Shown piece after piece: positions 26,144 through 37,036 of a DNA stretch of 64,000 bases. This DNA comes from Burkholderia pseudomultivorans (GTDB lineage: Bacteria; Pseudomonadota; Gammaproteobacteria; Burkholderiales; Burkholderiaceae), in assembly GCF_902499075.1 (NCBI RefSeq), contig NZ_CABVPP010000020.1:1-64000 (forward strand), given 5' to 3'. The translations under genes and the position numbers were made by a program. How positions within the stretch are numbered: the first letter of the stretch is position 1; each line of letters opens with the position of its first letter. Under the pieces are notes generated by a model. It saw only the letters and a list, made by a program, of their open reading frames with translations. It was not told the DNA's origin and did not search any database.

Positions 26144-27817
26144 TCAACGGTCGATACCGAGCCCCGGCAGCACGCGCGTGTTCTCGGCCACGACCGCATG
26201 CAGCAGTCGCGGGTCCGCACCGAGCAGCCCGAGAATCGTCGGCGCGACCTGCTTCGTGCCGACCAGGTCGGTCACGGTGCGCGCGCGATGCAGGCCCGGA
26301 TACGACACGAGCAGGCCGAGATGGCTGTCGTCGGGCGCGTTGCCGCCGTGCTCCTCGTCCTTCTTCGTGCTCGACATATAGATCACGCCCGGATTCGGCT
26401 GCACGACGATGTCCGGCGTGCGGCCGTTGGCCGGATCGCCGAAGCGGTCGGCCAGCGCCGCGCCGTACAGGATGTAGGCCTGCGAACCGTCCGCGCAGAT
26501 CCCCGGCGCATTGCAGCCCAGGTTCGCTTTCAGCGTCTGCACGACGGCCGTGCGCTGGTTGCGGTCGCGCAGCCAGATCAGGCCGACGTCGTCGGTCTGC
26601 ACGAAGCCCGTGCCGACCAGGCCCGAACCGTCGTTCAGGTTGCCCGTCGTCGTGTTGTTCTGGCCGAAGTTGCCGTTCGGGTCGAGATAATTGTTCGCTT
26701 CGAGCAGCTTGGTCAGCGTATCGCCGTTCTTCACGAGCTTGGTGTGATCGGTCGGCGACTGGCCGTGCTTCGACGTGACGATCACGGCCGTCGACGAATA
26801 CAGGTTGGCCTGCTTCAGCGCCGCGACGATATGACCGATCGAGTTGTCGACATACGTGATCGCGTTCGCGACCTGCCCGTTCGGCGTGAAGTTCGCGTCG
26901 AGATAGCCGCCGCCCGTCGCGACCGGCGCCTTCTGCGCGACGCTGAGCGTCTGGAAGTCGGCGCCGAACAGCGTCGGCACCGGCGCGCTCTTCGTCCCCG
27001 TCGAGTCGCGGCCGCCGATCTGGTTGATCAGCGCCTGCACGTGCAGGTTGTCGAAGCGCGCGGTATGCGAGTAGATGTCGGTGTAGTTCGTGCCCGTCGC
27101 CGGATCGATCGAGTTGATCTCGGTGCGCGCGAGATCGTCGACGCCGGTGCCCGACGGCCCGTTCAGCCAGTCGTAGCCCCACGCGTGCTTGTCGGCCCAC
27201 GCGGTATGCGCGTTCGGGATGCCCGCCTTCACAGCCTCGAACACCGTGTTGGTTTTCACGTAGTTGTGCGGATAAACCGGCACGCACTGGCCGTTGACCT
27301 TCGCGTGCGGAATCGCCTGCGGGTTGAATGCGCCGCCGCCGTCGAGGTGGACGAGCGCGCCGCCGTTCTCGGCGTCGATGCCGGTGGTCTCGTCGAACAC
27401 GACGTTCCAGCCCTGCTTGCCCGAGCAGGTCGTGTCGCTCGGCGCGTACAGGTTGCGGTCGTACGACACGTCGTAGAACAGGCCGGCCGTCTTCGGCGAG
27501 CCGCCCGTCACGAGCGCCGCGAGGCCCGGGAACGAGTCCGACAGGCCCGGCGTATACGCGTTCGTGTACGTCACGCCGCTTTGCGCGAGCACCGCGAGAT
27601 TCGGACACGTGTTCGCGCCGATGCAGCGCGCGAGATCCTGCTCGTGCAGGCCGTCGATGCTGATCAGCAGCACGTGCTTGACGACGCGCCGGCCGTGCGC
27701 GGCATCGCTGCCCTGACTGTTGCCGTCCTGCTGCGCGTATGCGCCCATGCTCGCGAGCGCCAGCGCGCCCGCCGCCATCACTGCCGTTTTCCGCTGCTTA
27801 ACGAAGAAAGACATCAT
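26144..27817 (-). CDS. Exported alkaline phosphatase superfamily phosphodiesterase/pyrophosphatase
   Basis: 557 residues from the ATG at 27817 (GAGG 7 nt upstream; GTG and ATG codons on either side are alternatives). Signal peptide ends in GAYA-QQ. Metal and nucleophile sites: LLISIDGLHEQD with Asp, then SDSFPGLAALVTGG, where Ser or Thr before FPG is the likely nucleophile, and TSKHGQSPTDH and DDSHLGLLVSYPG further on, each holding metal-binding Asp/His. Such enzymes cleave phosphodiesters outside the cell membrane. Stands alone. Confidence 0.85.
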   Translation of the reverse strand: MMSFFVKQRKTAVMAAGALALASMGAYAQQDGNSQGSDAAHGRRVVKHVLLISIDGLHEQDLARCIGANTCPNLAVLAQSGVTYTNAYTPGLSDSFPGLAALVTGGSPKTAGLFYDVSYDRNLYAPSDTTCSGKQGWNVVFDETTGIDAENGGALVHLDGGGAFNPQAIPHAKVNGQCVPVYPHNYVKTNTVFEAVKAGIPNAHTAWADKHAWGYDWLNGPSGTGVDDLARTEINSIDPATGTNYTDIYSHTARFDNLHVQALINQIGGRDSTGTKSAPVPTLFGADFQTLSVAQKAPVATGGGYLDANFTPNGQVANAITYVDNSIGHIVAALKQANLYSSTAVIVTSKHGQSPTDHTKLVKNGDTLTKLLEANNYLDPNGNFGQNNTTTGNLNDGSGLVGTGFVQTDDVGLIWLRDRNQRTAVVQTLKANLGCNAPGICADGSQAYILYGAALADRFGDPANGRTPDIVVQPNPGVIYMSSTKKDEEHGGNAPDDSHLGLLVSYPGLHRARTVTDLVGTKQVAPTILGLLGADPRLLHAVVAENTRVLPGLGIDR

Positions 27818-28016
27818 CACCCCACCTCATCGATTGACGTTGAACTGCGTGACCTGCCAACAGCGCGCAAAATATCGCCGCGCCGTGCGGCGGTCGGATG
27901 AAGCGGGGCTTTCTGTTTTCTGTCAAACGTAACCAATCGCAAACGACACGCAATCGTCGCAATCGGCGCGGCGCGAATTTTTTTCCGGTTGGCGCGCGAC
28001 TATTGGCGTGTGATAA

Positions 28017-28028
28017 AGGGTTTTCCCT
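28017..28028 (+). repeat. AGGGTTTTCCCT element (copy 1)
   Basis: AGGG-TTTT-CCCT, inverted arms, 16 bases before the start of the small gene at 28045. Two more copies lie at 37854 and 37884 before another small gene. Confidence 0.6.
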
Positions 28029-28044
28029 GACCCGGAGCACGAGT

Positions 28045-28266
28045 ATGTCGACCCTGGAAGCCCTCCGGTTCGTGCTGGACGATGCACGCACCCCCGAAAT
28101 CATTCGCCATCATGTCGTCGACGCGCTGCAGTACGCATTGCGCAATTACGGACAGGTCTTTACGGCGAAGGAAGTCGAATGGCTCGCGCAGTGGGACGAC
28201 GCACGCCTGCCGCTGGCCGCGAGAAAGGAACTGGACAAGCGCGAGCCGGCGATCGCCGCGCGCTGA
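28045..28266 (+). CDS. Small conserved-looking protein of unknown function
   Basis: 73 residues, MSTLEALRFVLDDARTPEII. Entirely soluble and helical in appearance, with a TAKEVEWLAQWDDARLPLAA middle. GGAG lies about 10 nt upstream. I do not recognise a family. It is convergent with the DUF748 gene and preceded by the AGGGTTTTCCCT element, which could lie in its 5' leader. Confidence 0.7.
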   Translation: MSTLEALRFVLDDARTPEIIRHHVVDALQYALRNYGQVFTAKEVEWLAQWDDARLPLAARKELDKREPAIAAR

Positions 28267-28317
28267 AGACGCGCGCCGCAGCGCCCCGGTCGAGCGGGCG
28301 CCGCGGCGGCAAAGCGC

Positions 28318-31300
28318 TTACTGCAGGCCGAAATCGACGCGCGTGGTCGCGCCCTTGTCCTCGATGCCCTTCGCATCGAGTTTCGGCGCGACGACGAACA
28401 CGCGGCTCGCATCGATCTTGCCTTCGAGGTACTGACGCACCGCCTGCGCACGCTGCTGCGCGAGCGCGCGCAACGCGTTGTCGTCGGCCGGCGCGTGCTC
28501 GGCCAGCGCCTTCTTCATGTCCGCGTCGGGCAGCGTCTTCTGCAGGCCGATCAGGTTGCGCGGCTTCTTGAAGTCGGCGGCCTTGTATGCACGCGTCAGG
28601 TACTTGCCGTACTCGGCCGGCTCGACCTTCACCGACATCGGATCGATGCTCTCGCCCTGGCCGACCACGTCCTTCAGCTTCTGCTGGCGAACCAGGCGTT
28701 CGACGTACGCATCGCGCAGCCCCGGCGTGTCCTTGGCCGGGTCGACGCGGCCGATCAGGTCGAGACGGATCGATGGCTTCTCGGTCAGCATCTTCACGAT
28801 GGTGTCGAGCTTCTTCTGCTGCGCGTCGTCGAGTTCGGACGAACCCGGCGCGAACTCGACATAGCCGAGATCCTCGCCGCCGCCGCCGAACGCGTTCGCG
28901 AGCAGCGTGAACGGCGACGTGACGGCCTTCGCGATCAGGTTCAGCACCGCATGCCAGATCAGCCCGCCGATGCTGAACTCCGGATTCGACAGCGAACCCG
29001 ACACCGGCAGGTTCACGTCGATCTCGCCGCGCGTGTTCTTCAGCAGCGAGATCGCGAGCTTCACCGGCAGCTTCGTCGCCGTGTCGTTCTCGACGTGGTC
29101 GCCGAACGTCAGCTGGTCGATGAAGATGTGGTTGTTCGCCTTCAGCTGGTCGTTCGCGAGCTCGTAGTGCAGATCGACGTTGAGCTTGCCCTTCGTGATC
29201 GGATAGCCCGCGTACTTCGCCGAGTACGGCGTCAGGTTGGTCAGTTCGATGTCGTGCGCGGTCGCCGTGAGGTCCAGCGCCGGCTTGTCGATCAGCGGGT
29301 TCACCGAGCCCTTGATCGAGATCGGCCCGTTGCCCGCGAGGTTCGCAGCGACGTCGACCGGCGCGGAGGTCGTCGAATCGGTGCCGAACGCGCCGACCGT
29401 GCCCTTGATCGCGACCAGGTTCGCCGTGTAGTTCGGCTTGATGAAGTTGTCGGTGTAGGTCACGCGGCCGTTCTGCAGCACCAGCTGGCCGAAATGCATC
29501 CGCACCGGGTTCTGCGGCGGCGGCGCGGCCTTCACGACCACCGTCGCCGACGCGGCGGCCGGCGCCGACGCCTGCTGCACGGCCGCGGCCGATGCCGCCT
29601 GCGCGGCGGCCGGCGGCGTGACGCCCGGCGACAGCGGCACCGGCTCGCCCTTGCTCGCATCGCGCGTGAGCGACTGCGCGGGGCCCGACTCCTTCGCGAC
29701 GACGTCCTTCAGGTTCAGCCGCCCCTGCGCGTCGAGCAGCACGCGGCCGTAGAAGTCGGAGAACGTCACGCGCGACGCGTCGACATCGGTACCCTTCTCG
29801 TCGTAATTCGCCTTCAGGTTCGACAGCGCAAGCGAGCGCCAGCCCGCGAACGGATCGGAGGTCGCCTTGTCGAGCATCCGCACGTCGACGAGCGCGACGT
29901 CGCCGCGATACGTCGCGCGCATCGCGTTCTTCACCTGCGCGAACTGCAGGTTGCCCTGCGCGTTGAGCAGCGCGCTCGCGATCGTCGCGTTCAGCGCACT
30001 GCCGAAATACGGCTCGAACGCGGCCGCGTCGAGGCGGTTGCCGTTGATCTTCAGGCCGAGCTTCAGCGGCTGCGCGGTCACGTCGCCCGACACGTTCAGC
30101 GAACCCTTGCGGTTCAGCGTCGCCTTCAGTTGCACCGGCAGCGGCTTCGTCATGTCGTCGCTGAGCTTCTGCACCGACAGTTCGAGCGGCTTGACCGCCA
30201 GTTTCACCGGACGCGGCGTCGACAGGTCCGTGAAGTTCGCGGACGAATCCTTCACGTTCAGCGCATCGATTCGGTAATGCCACGACGGCGCGGCGGCCTC
30301 GGCCTTGCGCGCGACCGTGCGCTTCGGCACCGACGCCTGCGCGGGGCCTGCGAGCGCCGCGAGGTCGATCCTGCCGTCCTTCAGCCGCTTCACGTCGAGC
30401 GCCAGTCCGCTGGCGTCGACGCTCGCGATCTCCGCGGTGCGCGCGGCGACGTCGACCTTCGCGATCTTCGCGCTCGCATCGGGCAGCACGATCGCGGGCG
30501 ACTTCGCGTCCGGCGCCGCGATCTTCACCGACTTCAGGCTCACGACGCTGTCGGCAACCTGCGCGTCGAGCGGCGTCTTGCCCCAGTCGGCCTTCGCGTT
30601 GAGCGTCGCGCCGAGCGCGCCGTCGAGCACGCGCGCGCGCGTCGCCTCGCCGAGATACGGCTGCAGCGGCGGCAGCGCGAGCGCGTCGACCGTCAGCTTG
30701 GTGTCGACCTGCTTCGCCGCCAGGCTGAATGCGCCTTCGGCCTTCAGGTCGCCGCCGCGCGACAGCGACGTCGACAGCGTGTACTTCGCGGGCGTCTTGC
30801 CTTGCAGCGAGAAGCCGTCGAGCGTCGCGGCGAGCTTCGTCAGCGACAGCGCGGTCGGCGTGGCCGGCACGCGGTCGTCGACGTTGACCGTGCCGCCGTC
30901 GATCGCGAAATGGCGGATCGTCAGGTCGAGCGGCGGCGTCTTCGCGTTCGCTTCGGCCGGCTTCGCGCCGCTCGCGGCGGAGGCGGCAGCAGCGCCCGTG
31001 GCACCCGAGGCGGCCGCGGCCGGCTTCGGCGCGGCGGACGGCTGCCCGGCGAGTTTTTCGACGTTCAGCACGCCCTGCTTGTCGCGCGACAGGTCGACCA
31101 CCGGCTGGTCGATGCGGATCTCGTCGAAATGCAGCACGTTGCGCAGCGGCTCGAGGCTGGCCGCCGCGACGTGCACGCCGCGCGCGGCGAACAGCGGCTC
31201 GGACGCGAGGCCCGTCACCTTCGCGTCGGCCAGGTCGACGGTGCCCGACACGCGCAGCGCCGGCGTTTCGCCGTTCATCGCGAAACTGAGCGCGAGGTCG

Positions 31301-32103
31301 CTGCTCAGCAGGCCGCTCGTGACGGCGACCGGCAGTTTGGTCGGCGCGTACGAGATCAGCTTCGGCACGTCGAGCTTGTCGAACTTCAGCGCGATCTCCG
31401 ATTCGCGCGACTGCGCAAACGGCTTGGTCTTGCCGTCGATCGCGATCGGGCTGCCGTCGAACCGCATGCGCAGCGTCGGCTGGACGAAGATGTCGGTCTT
31501 CGACGGCAGCGTCGCGATGTACGGAATGCCGAGCGTCCACTCGTCGACGACGTGCTTTTCGTTCAGCAGACGGTCGTCGAAATCGATCCGGCCGTTGTTG
31601 ATCTGGATGTTCGACACGGAGAACAGCGTCGGCTTGCTGTCGGGTTTCGACGGGGTCGAGAATTTCTCGATCAGGTCGGTGAAGTTGAAGCGCTGCGCGT
31701 CGTAGCGGACGATGTGAAAGCGCGGCGAGTCGAGGCGCAGCTCGTTGACGATCGGCGCGCCGCGAAACAGCGACGCCCACGACGGCCGCACGACGAGCTT
31801 CGCGATGTCGATGAAATCGCCCTGCCCGCCGTGCTCGCCGAGGTGAATGCTGTCGGCTTCGAGATTCAGCGTGTACGGGTTCAGCGCGATGCGCCGGATC
31901 GTCGCGGGCCGGTCGAGCTGCTTGCTCAGCTGCTGTTCGGCGATATGGCGGATCAGCGGCGGCGCCGCGAAGAATCCGAGCAGTCCGAATAGAACCAGGA
32001 AGATCAGCACGCCGATGCCGATGCGCCGGGTGCGACGCGCGCGTGCGATGCCGCCGAGGGCATGGAGGGTCGAGGGTAGGGTTTCTTTGTCTGCGCTTGC
32101 CAT
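28318..32103 (-). CDS. Giant DUF748 (AsmA-like) protein
   Basis: 1261 residues. One N-terminal membrane anchor (about 27-48) followed by a long periplasmic part with repeated beta-rich DUF748 segments (for example FDDRLLNEKHVVDEWTLGIP and VTYTDNFIKPNYTANLVAI) separated by Ala/Pro linkers. At the C-terminus a FAPGSSELDDAQQKKLDTIV region resembles an OmpA-type peptidoglycan-binding fold, with RAEAVRQYL-like helices. AsmA-family proteins are thought to move lipids between membranes, and this one could work there. The high-GC coding sequence also gives a long antisense reading frame, which I do not accept. Confidence 0.88.
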   Translation of the reverse strand: MASADKETLPSTLHALGGIARARRTRRIGIGVLIFLVLFGLLGFFAAPPLIRHIAEQQLSKQLDRPATIRRIALNPYTLNLEADSIHLGEHGGQGDFIDIAKLVVRPSWASLFRGAPIVNELRLDSPRFHIVRYDAQRFNFTDLIEKFSTPSKPDSKPTLFSVSNIQINNGRIDFDDRLLNEKHVVDEWTLGIPYIATLPSKTDIFVQPTLRMRFDGSPIAIDGKTKPFAQSRESEIALKFDKLDVPKLISYAPTKLPVAVTSGLLSSDLALSFAMNGETPALRVSGTVDLADAKVTGLASEPLFAARGVHVAAASLEPLRNVLHFDEIRIDQPVVDLSRDKQGVLNVEKLAGQPSAAPKPAAAASGATGAAAASAASGAKPAEANAKTPPLDLTIRHFAIDGGTVNVDDRVPATPTALSLTKLAATLDGFSLQGKTPAKYTLSTSLSRGGDLKAEGAFSLAAKQVDTKLTVDALALPPLQPYLGEATRARVLDGALGATLNAKADWGKTPLDAQVADSVVSLKSVKIAAPDAKSPAIVLPDASAKIAKVDVAARTAEIASVDASGLALDVKRLKDGRIDLAALAGPAQASVPKRTVARKAEAAAPSWHYRIDALNVKDSSANFTDLSTPRPVKLAVKPLELSVQKLSDDMTKPLPVQLKATLNRKGSLNVSGDVTAQPLKLGLKINGNRLDAAAFEPYFGSALNATIASALLNAQGNLQFAQVKNAMRATYRGDVALVDVRMLDKATSDPFAGWRSLALSNLKANYDEKGTDVDASRVTFSDFYGRVLLDAQGRLNLKDVVAKESGPAQSLTRDASKGEPVPLSPGVTPPAAAQAASAAAVQQASAPAAASATVVVKAAPPPQNPVRMHFGQLVLQNGRVTYTDNFIKPNYTANLVAIKGTVGAFGTDSTTSAPVDVAANLAGNGPISIKGSVNPLIDKPALDLTATAHDIELTNLTPYSAKYAGYPITKGKLNVDLHYELANDQLKANNHIFIDQLTFGDHVENDTATKLPVKLAISLLKNTRGEIDVNLPVSGSLSNPEFSIGGLIWHAVLNLIAKAVTSPFTLLANAFGGGGEDLGYVEFAPGSSELDDAQQKKLDTIVKMLTEKPSIRLDLIGRVDPAKDTPGLRDAYVERLVRQQKLKDVVGQGESIDPMSVKVEPAEYGKYLTRAYKAADFKKPRNLIGLQKTLPDADMKKALAEHAPADDNALRALAQQRAQAVRQYLEGKIDASRVFVVAPKLDAKGIEDKGATTRVDFGLQ

Positions 32104-32255
32104 GCTGGATTGCCTCGGGAATGGACGCCGGGCCGCACCGGAAAACCGGCTCGCCCGCGCGCGCTATCCCGAAAGTATAGGCTCAGGAGGTGACGGAACG
32201 GAGTTCGGGCGCCGCCGCCGCGCCCGCCGGTCGGACCGCGGCGGCGGCCGTCCGT

Positions 32256-33683
32256 TCATTTCCGGACGACGACGGGCGGCATCCACGAGCCGTCGCTCGC
32301 CTGCGGCTTCGGCGCATACAGGCGCAACGCGAGCGCGAAATCGGTGCGCGGCGCCGGCAGCCAGTTCGCGCCGCCGGGCGACGCGGACACGACGATGTCG
32401 ATCGAGCCGTCGTGATTGCGGCGCAGCCGGTCGCGATCGCCGAGCGAGCGGCGTGCGGACCCGACGTCGGGCAGCGCGCCGTTCGTCGTGTACGGCGTCA
32501 GCGTCCAGAACGCGCGCACCGGCGGCAGCGCCCGCGGCGCGAAATGCAGCACGTAGCGGTTCGCGCCGTTCAGCGGATGGCCGTCGCTGTCGACGCGGAC
32601 GATCGCCAGCGTCTCGTCGTCGCGCGTCGCGGTGCCGAACTGCGTGTAGGCCGCATACGCGCGCAGCGCGTAGTCCTGGCCGTACTTGCCGGCCGTGTCG
32701 CCGATCCAGTTCCAGCCGTTCGCGTTCAGCAGGTTCGGCGGCGGCGTCGCGAGCCGCGCGCGCGCCTCCGCGACGCCGGCCGTCGCGGCCGCGAGGCGGT
32801 CGCCCGTCCACAGCACCGGGTAGCCGGCCGATACGCCGATGTCGTCGAGCAATTGCTTCGCGTGCGGGTCGTCGTCGGGCGCCGGGTTGTCCTGCAAGGC
32901 CTGCGCGAAACGCGTGAAGAACGCCTTCGGATCGAGCGCAGCCACCTGCTCGGCCGGCGTGCCGCCGCTCACCGCCTCGGACGGCGCGCTGCCCGCGTGG
33001 ACCGCGACCGACGCGCCGCGTGCGGCGCCCGTGTAGACCGACAGCGGCACCACGCGGATCGCGCGCTGCAGTTTCTTCACGTGGGTCAGGTCGCGGCCGC
33101 CGCTCGTCTGCAGCCTCACCTCGAGCCAGGCATTGCGCGACGGCACGTCGACGCGCACCGCGCCCTTCGGCAGCGCGCCCTGCCAGCCCTTCGCGGTGAA
33201 GGCAATCGTTTGCGATCGTGCACCGCCGCGCGCGCCGTGCGCGGCCACGCTCGACGACGACCACAGCACGTTCGTCCACATGTCGAGCGCGCGGGCGTCC
33301 CAGTAGCGGCCGCGGGTGTCGGGCAGCGTGACGATCACGGGTTCGTCCGCCACGTCGAGCCAGCCGGTCGAATCGAGCGTATCGACGCCCGGCAGCGGCG
33401 GATTGACCGCGCCGACCGGCGGCAGCGCCTGCGCGTGGCGCAGCGTGTTGAGCGGCGCCTGGCCCGGCTGCGCGCCGTCGCCGCCCGTTGCGACGTCCTT
33501 CGCGACGTCCATCAGCACGAGCGGATACGCGTACACATAGGAGTCGGCGACTTCCGTGCGCATCCAGCCGGTTTTCTGCTGGATCGCGTCCGGCTGCGAC
33601 GCGCATCCCGCCAGCAGCGCCGCCATGGCCAACGGCGCGCACGCGCGCCGCAGAGAAATTGACTCTCGTAGGTTTTCAATCAT
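32256..33683 (-). CDS. DUF1254/DUF1214 domain lipoprotein
   Basis: 475 residues. Signal with lipobox LLAGC (Cys about 27). N-terminal part matches DUF1254 (ADSYVYAYPLVLMDVAKDV, NPPLPGVDTLDSTGWLDVADEPVIVTLPD in short runs) and the C-terminal part DUF1214 (RAFWTLTPYTTNGALP, DFALALRLYAPK). These two domains are usually together; the function is unknown. Alone on its strand, 153 bases downstream of the DUF748 gene's start. Confidence 0.87.
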   Translation of the reverse strand: MIENLRESISLRRACAPLAMAALLAGCASQPDAIQQKTGWMRTEVADSYVYAYPLVLMDVAKDVATGGDGAQPGQAPLNTLRHAQALPPVGAVNPPLPGVDTLDSTGWLDVADEPVIVTLPDTRGRYWDARALDMWTNVLWSSSSVAAHGARGGARSQTIAFTAKGWQGALPKGAVRVDVPSRNAWLEVRLQTSGGRDLTHVKKLQRAIRVVPLSVYTGAARGASVAVHAGSAPSEAVSGGTPAEQVAALDPKAFFTRFAQALQDNPAPDDDPHAKQLLDDIGVSAGYPVLWTGDRLAAATAGVAEARARLATPPPNLLNANGWNWIGDTAGKYGQDYALRAYAAYTQFGTATRDDETLAIVRVDSDGHPLNGANRYVLHFAPRALPPVRAFWTLTPYTTNGALPDVGSARRSLGDRDRLRRNHDGSIDIVVSASPGGANWLPAPRTDFALALRLYAPKPQASDGSWMPPVVVRK

Positions 33684-34125
33684 CGATTACTGGCCGAATA
33701 TCATTCTTTTCAGTCAACGCCGGGTTCGTCAGCGAACGGCGCATGCCAGACAGCGCAGCAAGCCCCGGATGGCCGCTTCGCGGCGCAGGACGCTGATGTC
33801 AGGCCGGTATCATAGCGCCTAAGGGCATCCCCCAATATGCCGAATAACGAACTGGGCGGTAGCGGCGACGGGTGGCGCGTGCGGATGCGTTCGGCCGGGC
33901 GGCCAGAAATTGGGGGAAGATCGATGCCCGCGTCCGGAACGTGCTGGATGGCGCTTTTGAAGATCCCTACGCGTGGACGAATGTTGCGCGCGACATCGCC
34001 GGAAATGTCGGGAACGTGCCGAACCGGTCTGCGGCAAGACCTACTGCGTCACGTTCGCGGTTCGCCTCCTGCTACAGGCCCACGGCGCTTGCTCGGGACG
34101 CGCCTGCGGCACATCGTCGCCGTGC
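33684..34125. other. Intergenic region between DUF1254 gene and copA
   Basis: About 440 bases of non-coding sequence. Readable frames in it have no SD sequence and unlike-neighbour composition, so I reject them. The right end carries the copA promoter (separate entry). Confidence 0.45.
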
Positions 34126-34156
34126 TTGACCTTACCATCATGGGAATGTTGATACT
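34126..34156 (+). promoter_or_regulatory. MerR/CueR-type copA promoter with 19-bp spacer
   Basis: -35 TTGACC (34126-34131) and -10 GATACT (34151-34156) are 19 bp apart, the over-long spacing typical of MerR-family promoters. Between them lies ACCTTACC-ATCAT-GGGAATGT, a near inverted repeat resembling CueR sites. It predicts copper-responsive activation; no merR-type gene is in the window. Confidence 0.75.
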
Positions 34157-34198
34157 GACACCCATCGCGTCACGAATTGCGCCTGGGGGACATCCGAC

Positions 34199-37024
34199 AT
34201 GACTGAACCACTTGCTTCCGCCGCCCTGCACACGATCGAGCTGAGCGTCGACGGCATGCATTGCGGCGGCTGCACGGGCCGCGTGCAGCGCGCGCTGGCC
34301 GCCGTGCCGGGCGTCGTCGACGCGGCGGTCGATCTCGACCGGCACTCGGCCACCGTGACCGCCCAGGAGACGGTCGAACCGGCGCAGCTGGTCGAAGCGG
34401 TCGGCGCGACCGGTTATCGTGCGGCGGTGCGTGAAGCGGGGATCGGAACGGCTGCGGTTGCGGCGACGCATGCGCGCCGCGCCGCTGCGCCGGCAGCATC
34501 GGGCGCCGCCGACCGAACGCTTGCAGCCGAGACGACGATCGAACTCGACATCGACGGGATGACTTGCGCGTCCTGCGTGTCGCGCGTCGAAAAGGCGCTC
34601 GCGAAGGTGCCCGGCGTCACGCATGCGTCGGTCAATCTCGCGACCGAACGCGCCACCGTCGAGGCGATGGCCGACGTCACCGCTACGCGGCTGGTCGAAG
34701 CCGTGAAGCAGGCCGGCTATGGCGCAACGCCGGTCGAGCCGGATACTGGCGGCGCGGCATCCACCGCCGCTTCAACCGCTTCCACCGATATCGAACTCGA
34801 CATCGGCGGCATGACCTGCGCGTCCTGCGCCGGTCGCGTCGAGAAAGCGCTGGCCGCCGTGCCGGGCGTCGCGCGCGCGTCGGTGAATCTCGCGACCGAG
34901 CGCGCGTCGGTGCACGGCGCAGGCCCGCTCGCCGCCGACGCGCTGATCGCGGCCGTCACGACCGCCGGCTATCGCGCCTCGCTGACAGCCGCGCCCGCAT
35001 CCGCCGCATCCGCCGACGCGCAAACCGCCCGCCCCGCGCCCGACACCGACGCCCGCAAGCGCCGCGAAGCGATCCGCGAGCGCAACCTCGTGATCGGGGC
35101 CGCCGTGCTGAGCGCGCCGCTCGTCGCGCCGATGCTGGCCGCGCCGTTCGGCGTCGACGCGATGCTGCCCGGCTGGCTGCAGTTCGTGCTCGCGTCGATC
35201 GTCCAGTTCGGCTTCGGTGCGCGCTTCTACCGCGCCGCGTGGCATGCGGTGAAGGCCCGCGCGGGCAACATGGATCTGCTCGTCGCGCTCGGCACGTCGG
35301 CGGCATTCGGGCTGAGCCTGTGGATGCTGCTGCGCGATCCCGCGCATCCCGGCCATCTGTACTTCGAGGCGTCGGCCGTCATCGTCACGCTGGTGCGCTT
35401 CGGCAAGTGGCTCGAAGCGCGTGCGAAGCGGCAGACGACCGAAGCGATCCGCGCGCTGAACGCGCTGCGCCCCGACCGCGCGCGCGTCGTCGAACACGGC
35501 GTCGAGCGCGACGTGCCGCTCGCGCAGGTGCGCGTCGGCACGGCCGTCAGCATCCGGCCGGGCGAACGCGTGCCCGTCGACGGCCGGATCGTATCGGGCC
35601 GCTCGCATATCGACGAATCGCTGATCACCGGAGAAAGCCTGCCCGTTCCGAAAGACGCCGGCGACATCGTCACGGCCGGCTCGATCAACGGCGAAGGCGC
35701 GCTCGTCGTCGAAACCGCCGCGATCGGCGCGGAAACGACGCTCGCGCGCATCATCCGTCTCGTCGAATCCGCACAAGCGGAGAAAGCGCCGATCCAGCGT
35801 CTGGTCGATCGCGTCAGCGCGGTGTTCGTGCCGACGATCCTCGGCATCGCGCTGCTGACGCTGATCGGCTGGCTGCTTGCCGGCGCCGGCGCGGAAACCG
35901 CGATCCTCAACGCGGTTGCGGTGCTGGTCATCGCGTGCCCGTGCGCGCTCGGCCTCGCGACGCCCGCCGCGATCATGGCCGGCACCGGTGTCGCGGCCCG
36001 GCACGGCGTGCTGATCAAGGACGCGCAGGCGCTCGAACTCGCGCAGCGCACGACCGTGATCGCGTTCGACAAGACCGGCACGCTGACCGAGGGCAAGCCG
36101 TCGGTGACGGCCTTCGACGCGGTCGGCATGCCGCGCGGCGAAGCGCTCGCGCTCGCGGCGGCGGTGCAGCGGCACAGCGACCATCCGCTCGCCCGCGCGG
36201 TGATCGCCGCGCATGACGCGGCGGCTGCGGCTGACGGCGGTGCGGCATCCGCGCCGGTCGCGACCGACGCGCGCGCGGTGGCCGGGCGCGGCGTCGAAGC
36301 GCGCGTCGACGGGCAGTTGCTCGCACTCGGCAGCACGCGCTGGCGCGACGAACTCGGCATCGTCGTGCCGCCCGCGCTCGACGCACATGCCGCCGAACTC
36401 GAAAGCGCGGGCAACACGATCTCGTGGCTGATGCGCGCCGACGCGCCGCGTGCGGCGGTCGCGCTGATCGCGTTCGGCGACACCGTGAAACCCGGCGCGC
36501 GCGACGCGATCGCGGCGCTCGCCGCACGCGGCGTCGCGAGCGTGCTGGTCACGGGCGACAACCGCGGCAGCGCGGCAGCCGTCGCGGCGTCGCTCGGGAT
36601 CGACGAGGTCCATGCGCAGGTATTGCCCGACGACAAGGCGCGCGTGGTCGCCGATCTGAAGCGCACGCACGGCGGAATCGTCGCGATGGCCGGCGACGGG
36701 ATCAACGACGCGCCCGCGCTCGCCGCAGCCGACGTCGGCATCGCGATGGCAACCGGCAGCGACGTCGCGATGCATACGGCCGGCATTACGCTGATGCGCG
36801 GCGATCCGGCGCTCGTCGCCGACGCAATCGACATTTCGAAGCGCACCTACCGGAAGATCCAGCAGAACCTGTTCTGGGCGTTCGTCTACAACCTGATCGG
36901 CGTGCCGCTCGCGGCGCTCGGCTGGCTGAGCCCCGTGATCGCAGGCGCCGCGATGGCGTTTTCCAGCGTCAGTGTGGTGACGAATGCGCTGCTGCTGCGG
37001 CGATGGAAGGGACGCGCGCGCTGA
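34199..37024 (+). CDS. copA: Copper-translocating P1B-type ATPase with three metal-binding domains
   Basis: 941 residues. Three HMA domains with CGGC (22-25) and two CASC motifs (122-125 and 206-209), against one or two in most bacterial CopA. Membrane core carries the CPC ion site (580-582). Catalytic DKTGT (Asp624), SDHPLA (HP motif), TGDN and GDGINDAP follow. Predicted to export Cu(I) from the cytoplasm. GGGGGA is 8 nt before the ATG. Transcribed from the MerR-type promoter at 34126. Confidence 0.96.
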   Translation: MTEPLASAALHTIELSVDGMHCGGCTGRVQRALAAVPGVVDAAVDLDRHSATVTAQETVEPAQLVEAVGATGYRAAVREAGIGTAAVAATHARRAAAPAASGAADRTLAAETTIELDIDGMTCASCVSRVEKALAKVPGVTHASVNLATERATVEAMADVTATRLVEAVKQAGYGATPVEPDTGGAASTAASTASTDIELDIGGMTCASCAGRVEKALAAVPGVARASVNLATERASVHGAGPLAADALIAAVTTAGYRASLTAAPASAASADAQTARPAPDTDARKRREAIRERNLVIGAAVLSAPLVAPMLAAPFGVDAMLPGWLQFVLASIVQFGFGARFYRAAWHAVKARAGNMDLLVALGTSAAFGLSLWMLLRDPAHPGHLYFEASAVIVTLVRFGKWLEARAKRQTTEAIRALNALRPDRARVVEHGVERDVPLAQVRVGTAVSIRPGERVPVDGRIVSGRSHIDESLITGESLPVPKDAGDIVTAGSINGEGALVVETAAIGAETTLARIIRLVESAQAEKAPIQRLVDRVSAVFVPTILGIALLTLIGWLLAGAGAETAILNAVAVLVIACPCALGLATPAAIMAGTGVAARHGVLIKDAQALELAQRTTVIAFDKTGTLTEGKPSVTAFDAVGMPRGEALALAAAVQRHSDHPLARAVIAAHDAAAAADGGAASAPVATDARAVAGRGVEARVDGQLLALGSTRWRDELGIVVPPALDAHAAELESAGNTISWLMRADAPRAAVALIAFGDTVKPGARDAIAALAARGVASVLVTGDNRGSAAAVAASLGIDEVHAQVLPDDKARVVADLKRTHGGIVAMAGDGINDAPALAAADVGIAMATGSDVAMHTAGITLMRGDPALVADAIDISKRTYRKIQQNLFWAFVYNLIGVPLAALGWLSPVIAGAAMAFSSVSVVTNALLLRRWKGRAR

Positions 37025-37036
37025 GTGCGCGAGCGA

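Noticed and set aside
28495-31992. Very long antisense frame opposite the DUF748 gene
   Set aside because: Shadow of high-GC coding sequence: Arg/Gln/Val-rich, no domains and no SD; the minus-strand gene has a clear membrane anchor and family pattern.
33837-34202. Frames in the gap before copA
   Set aside because: No SD, unlike codon composition, and the right end overlaps the MerR-type promoter.
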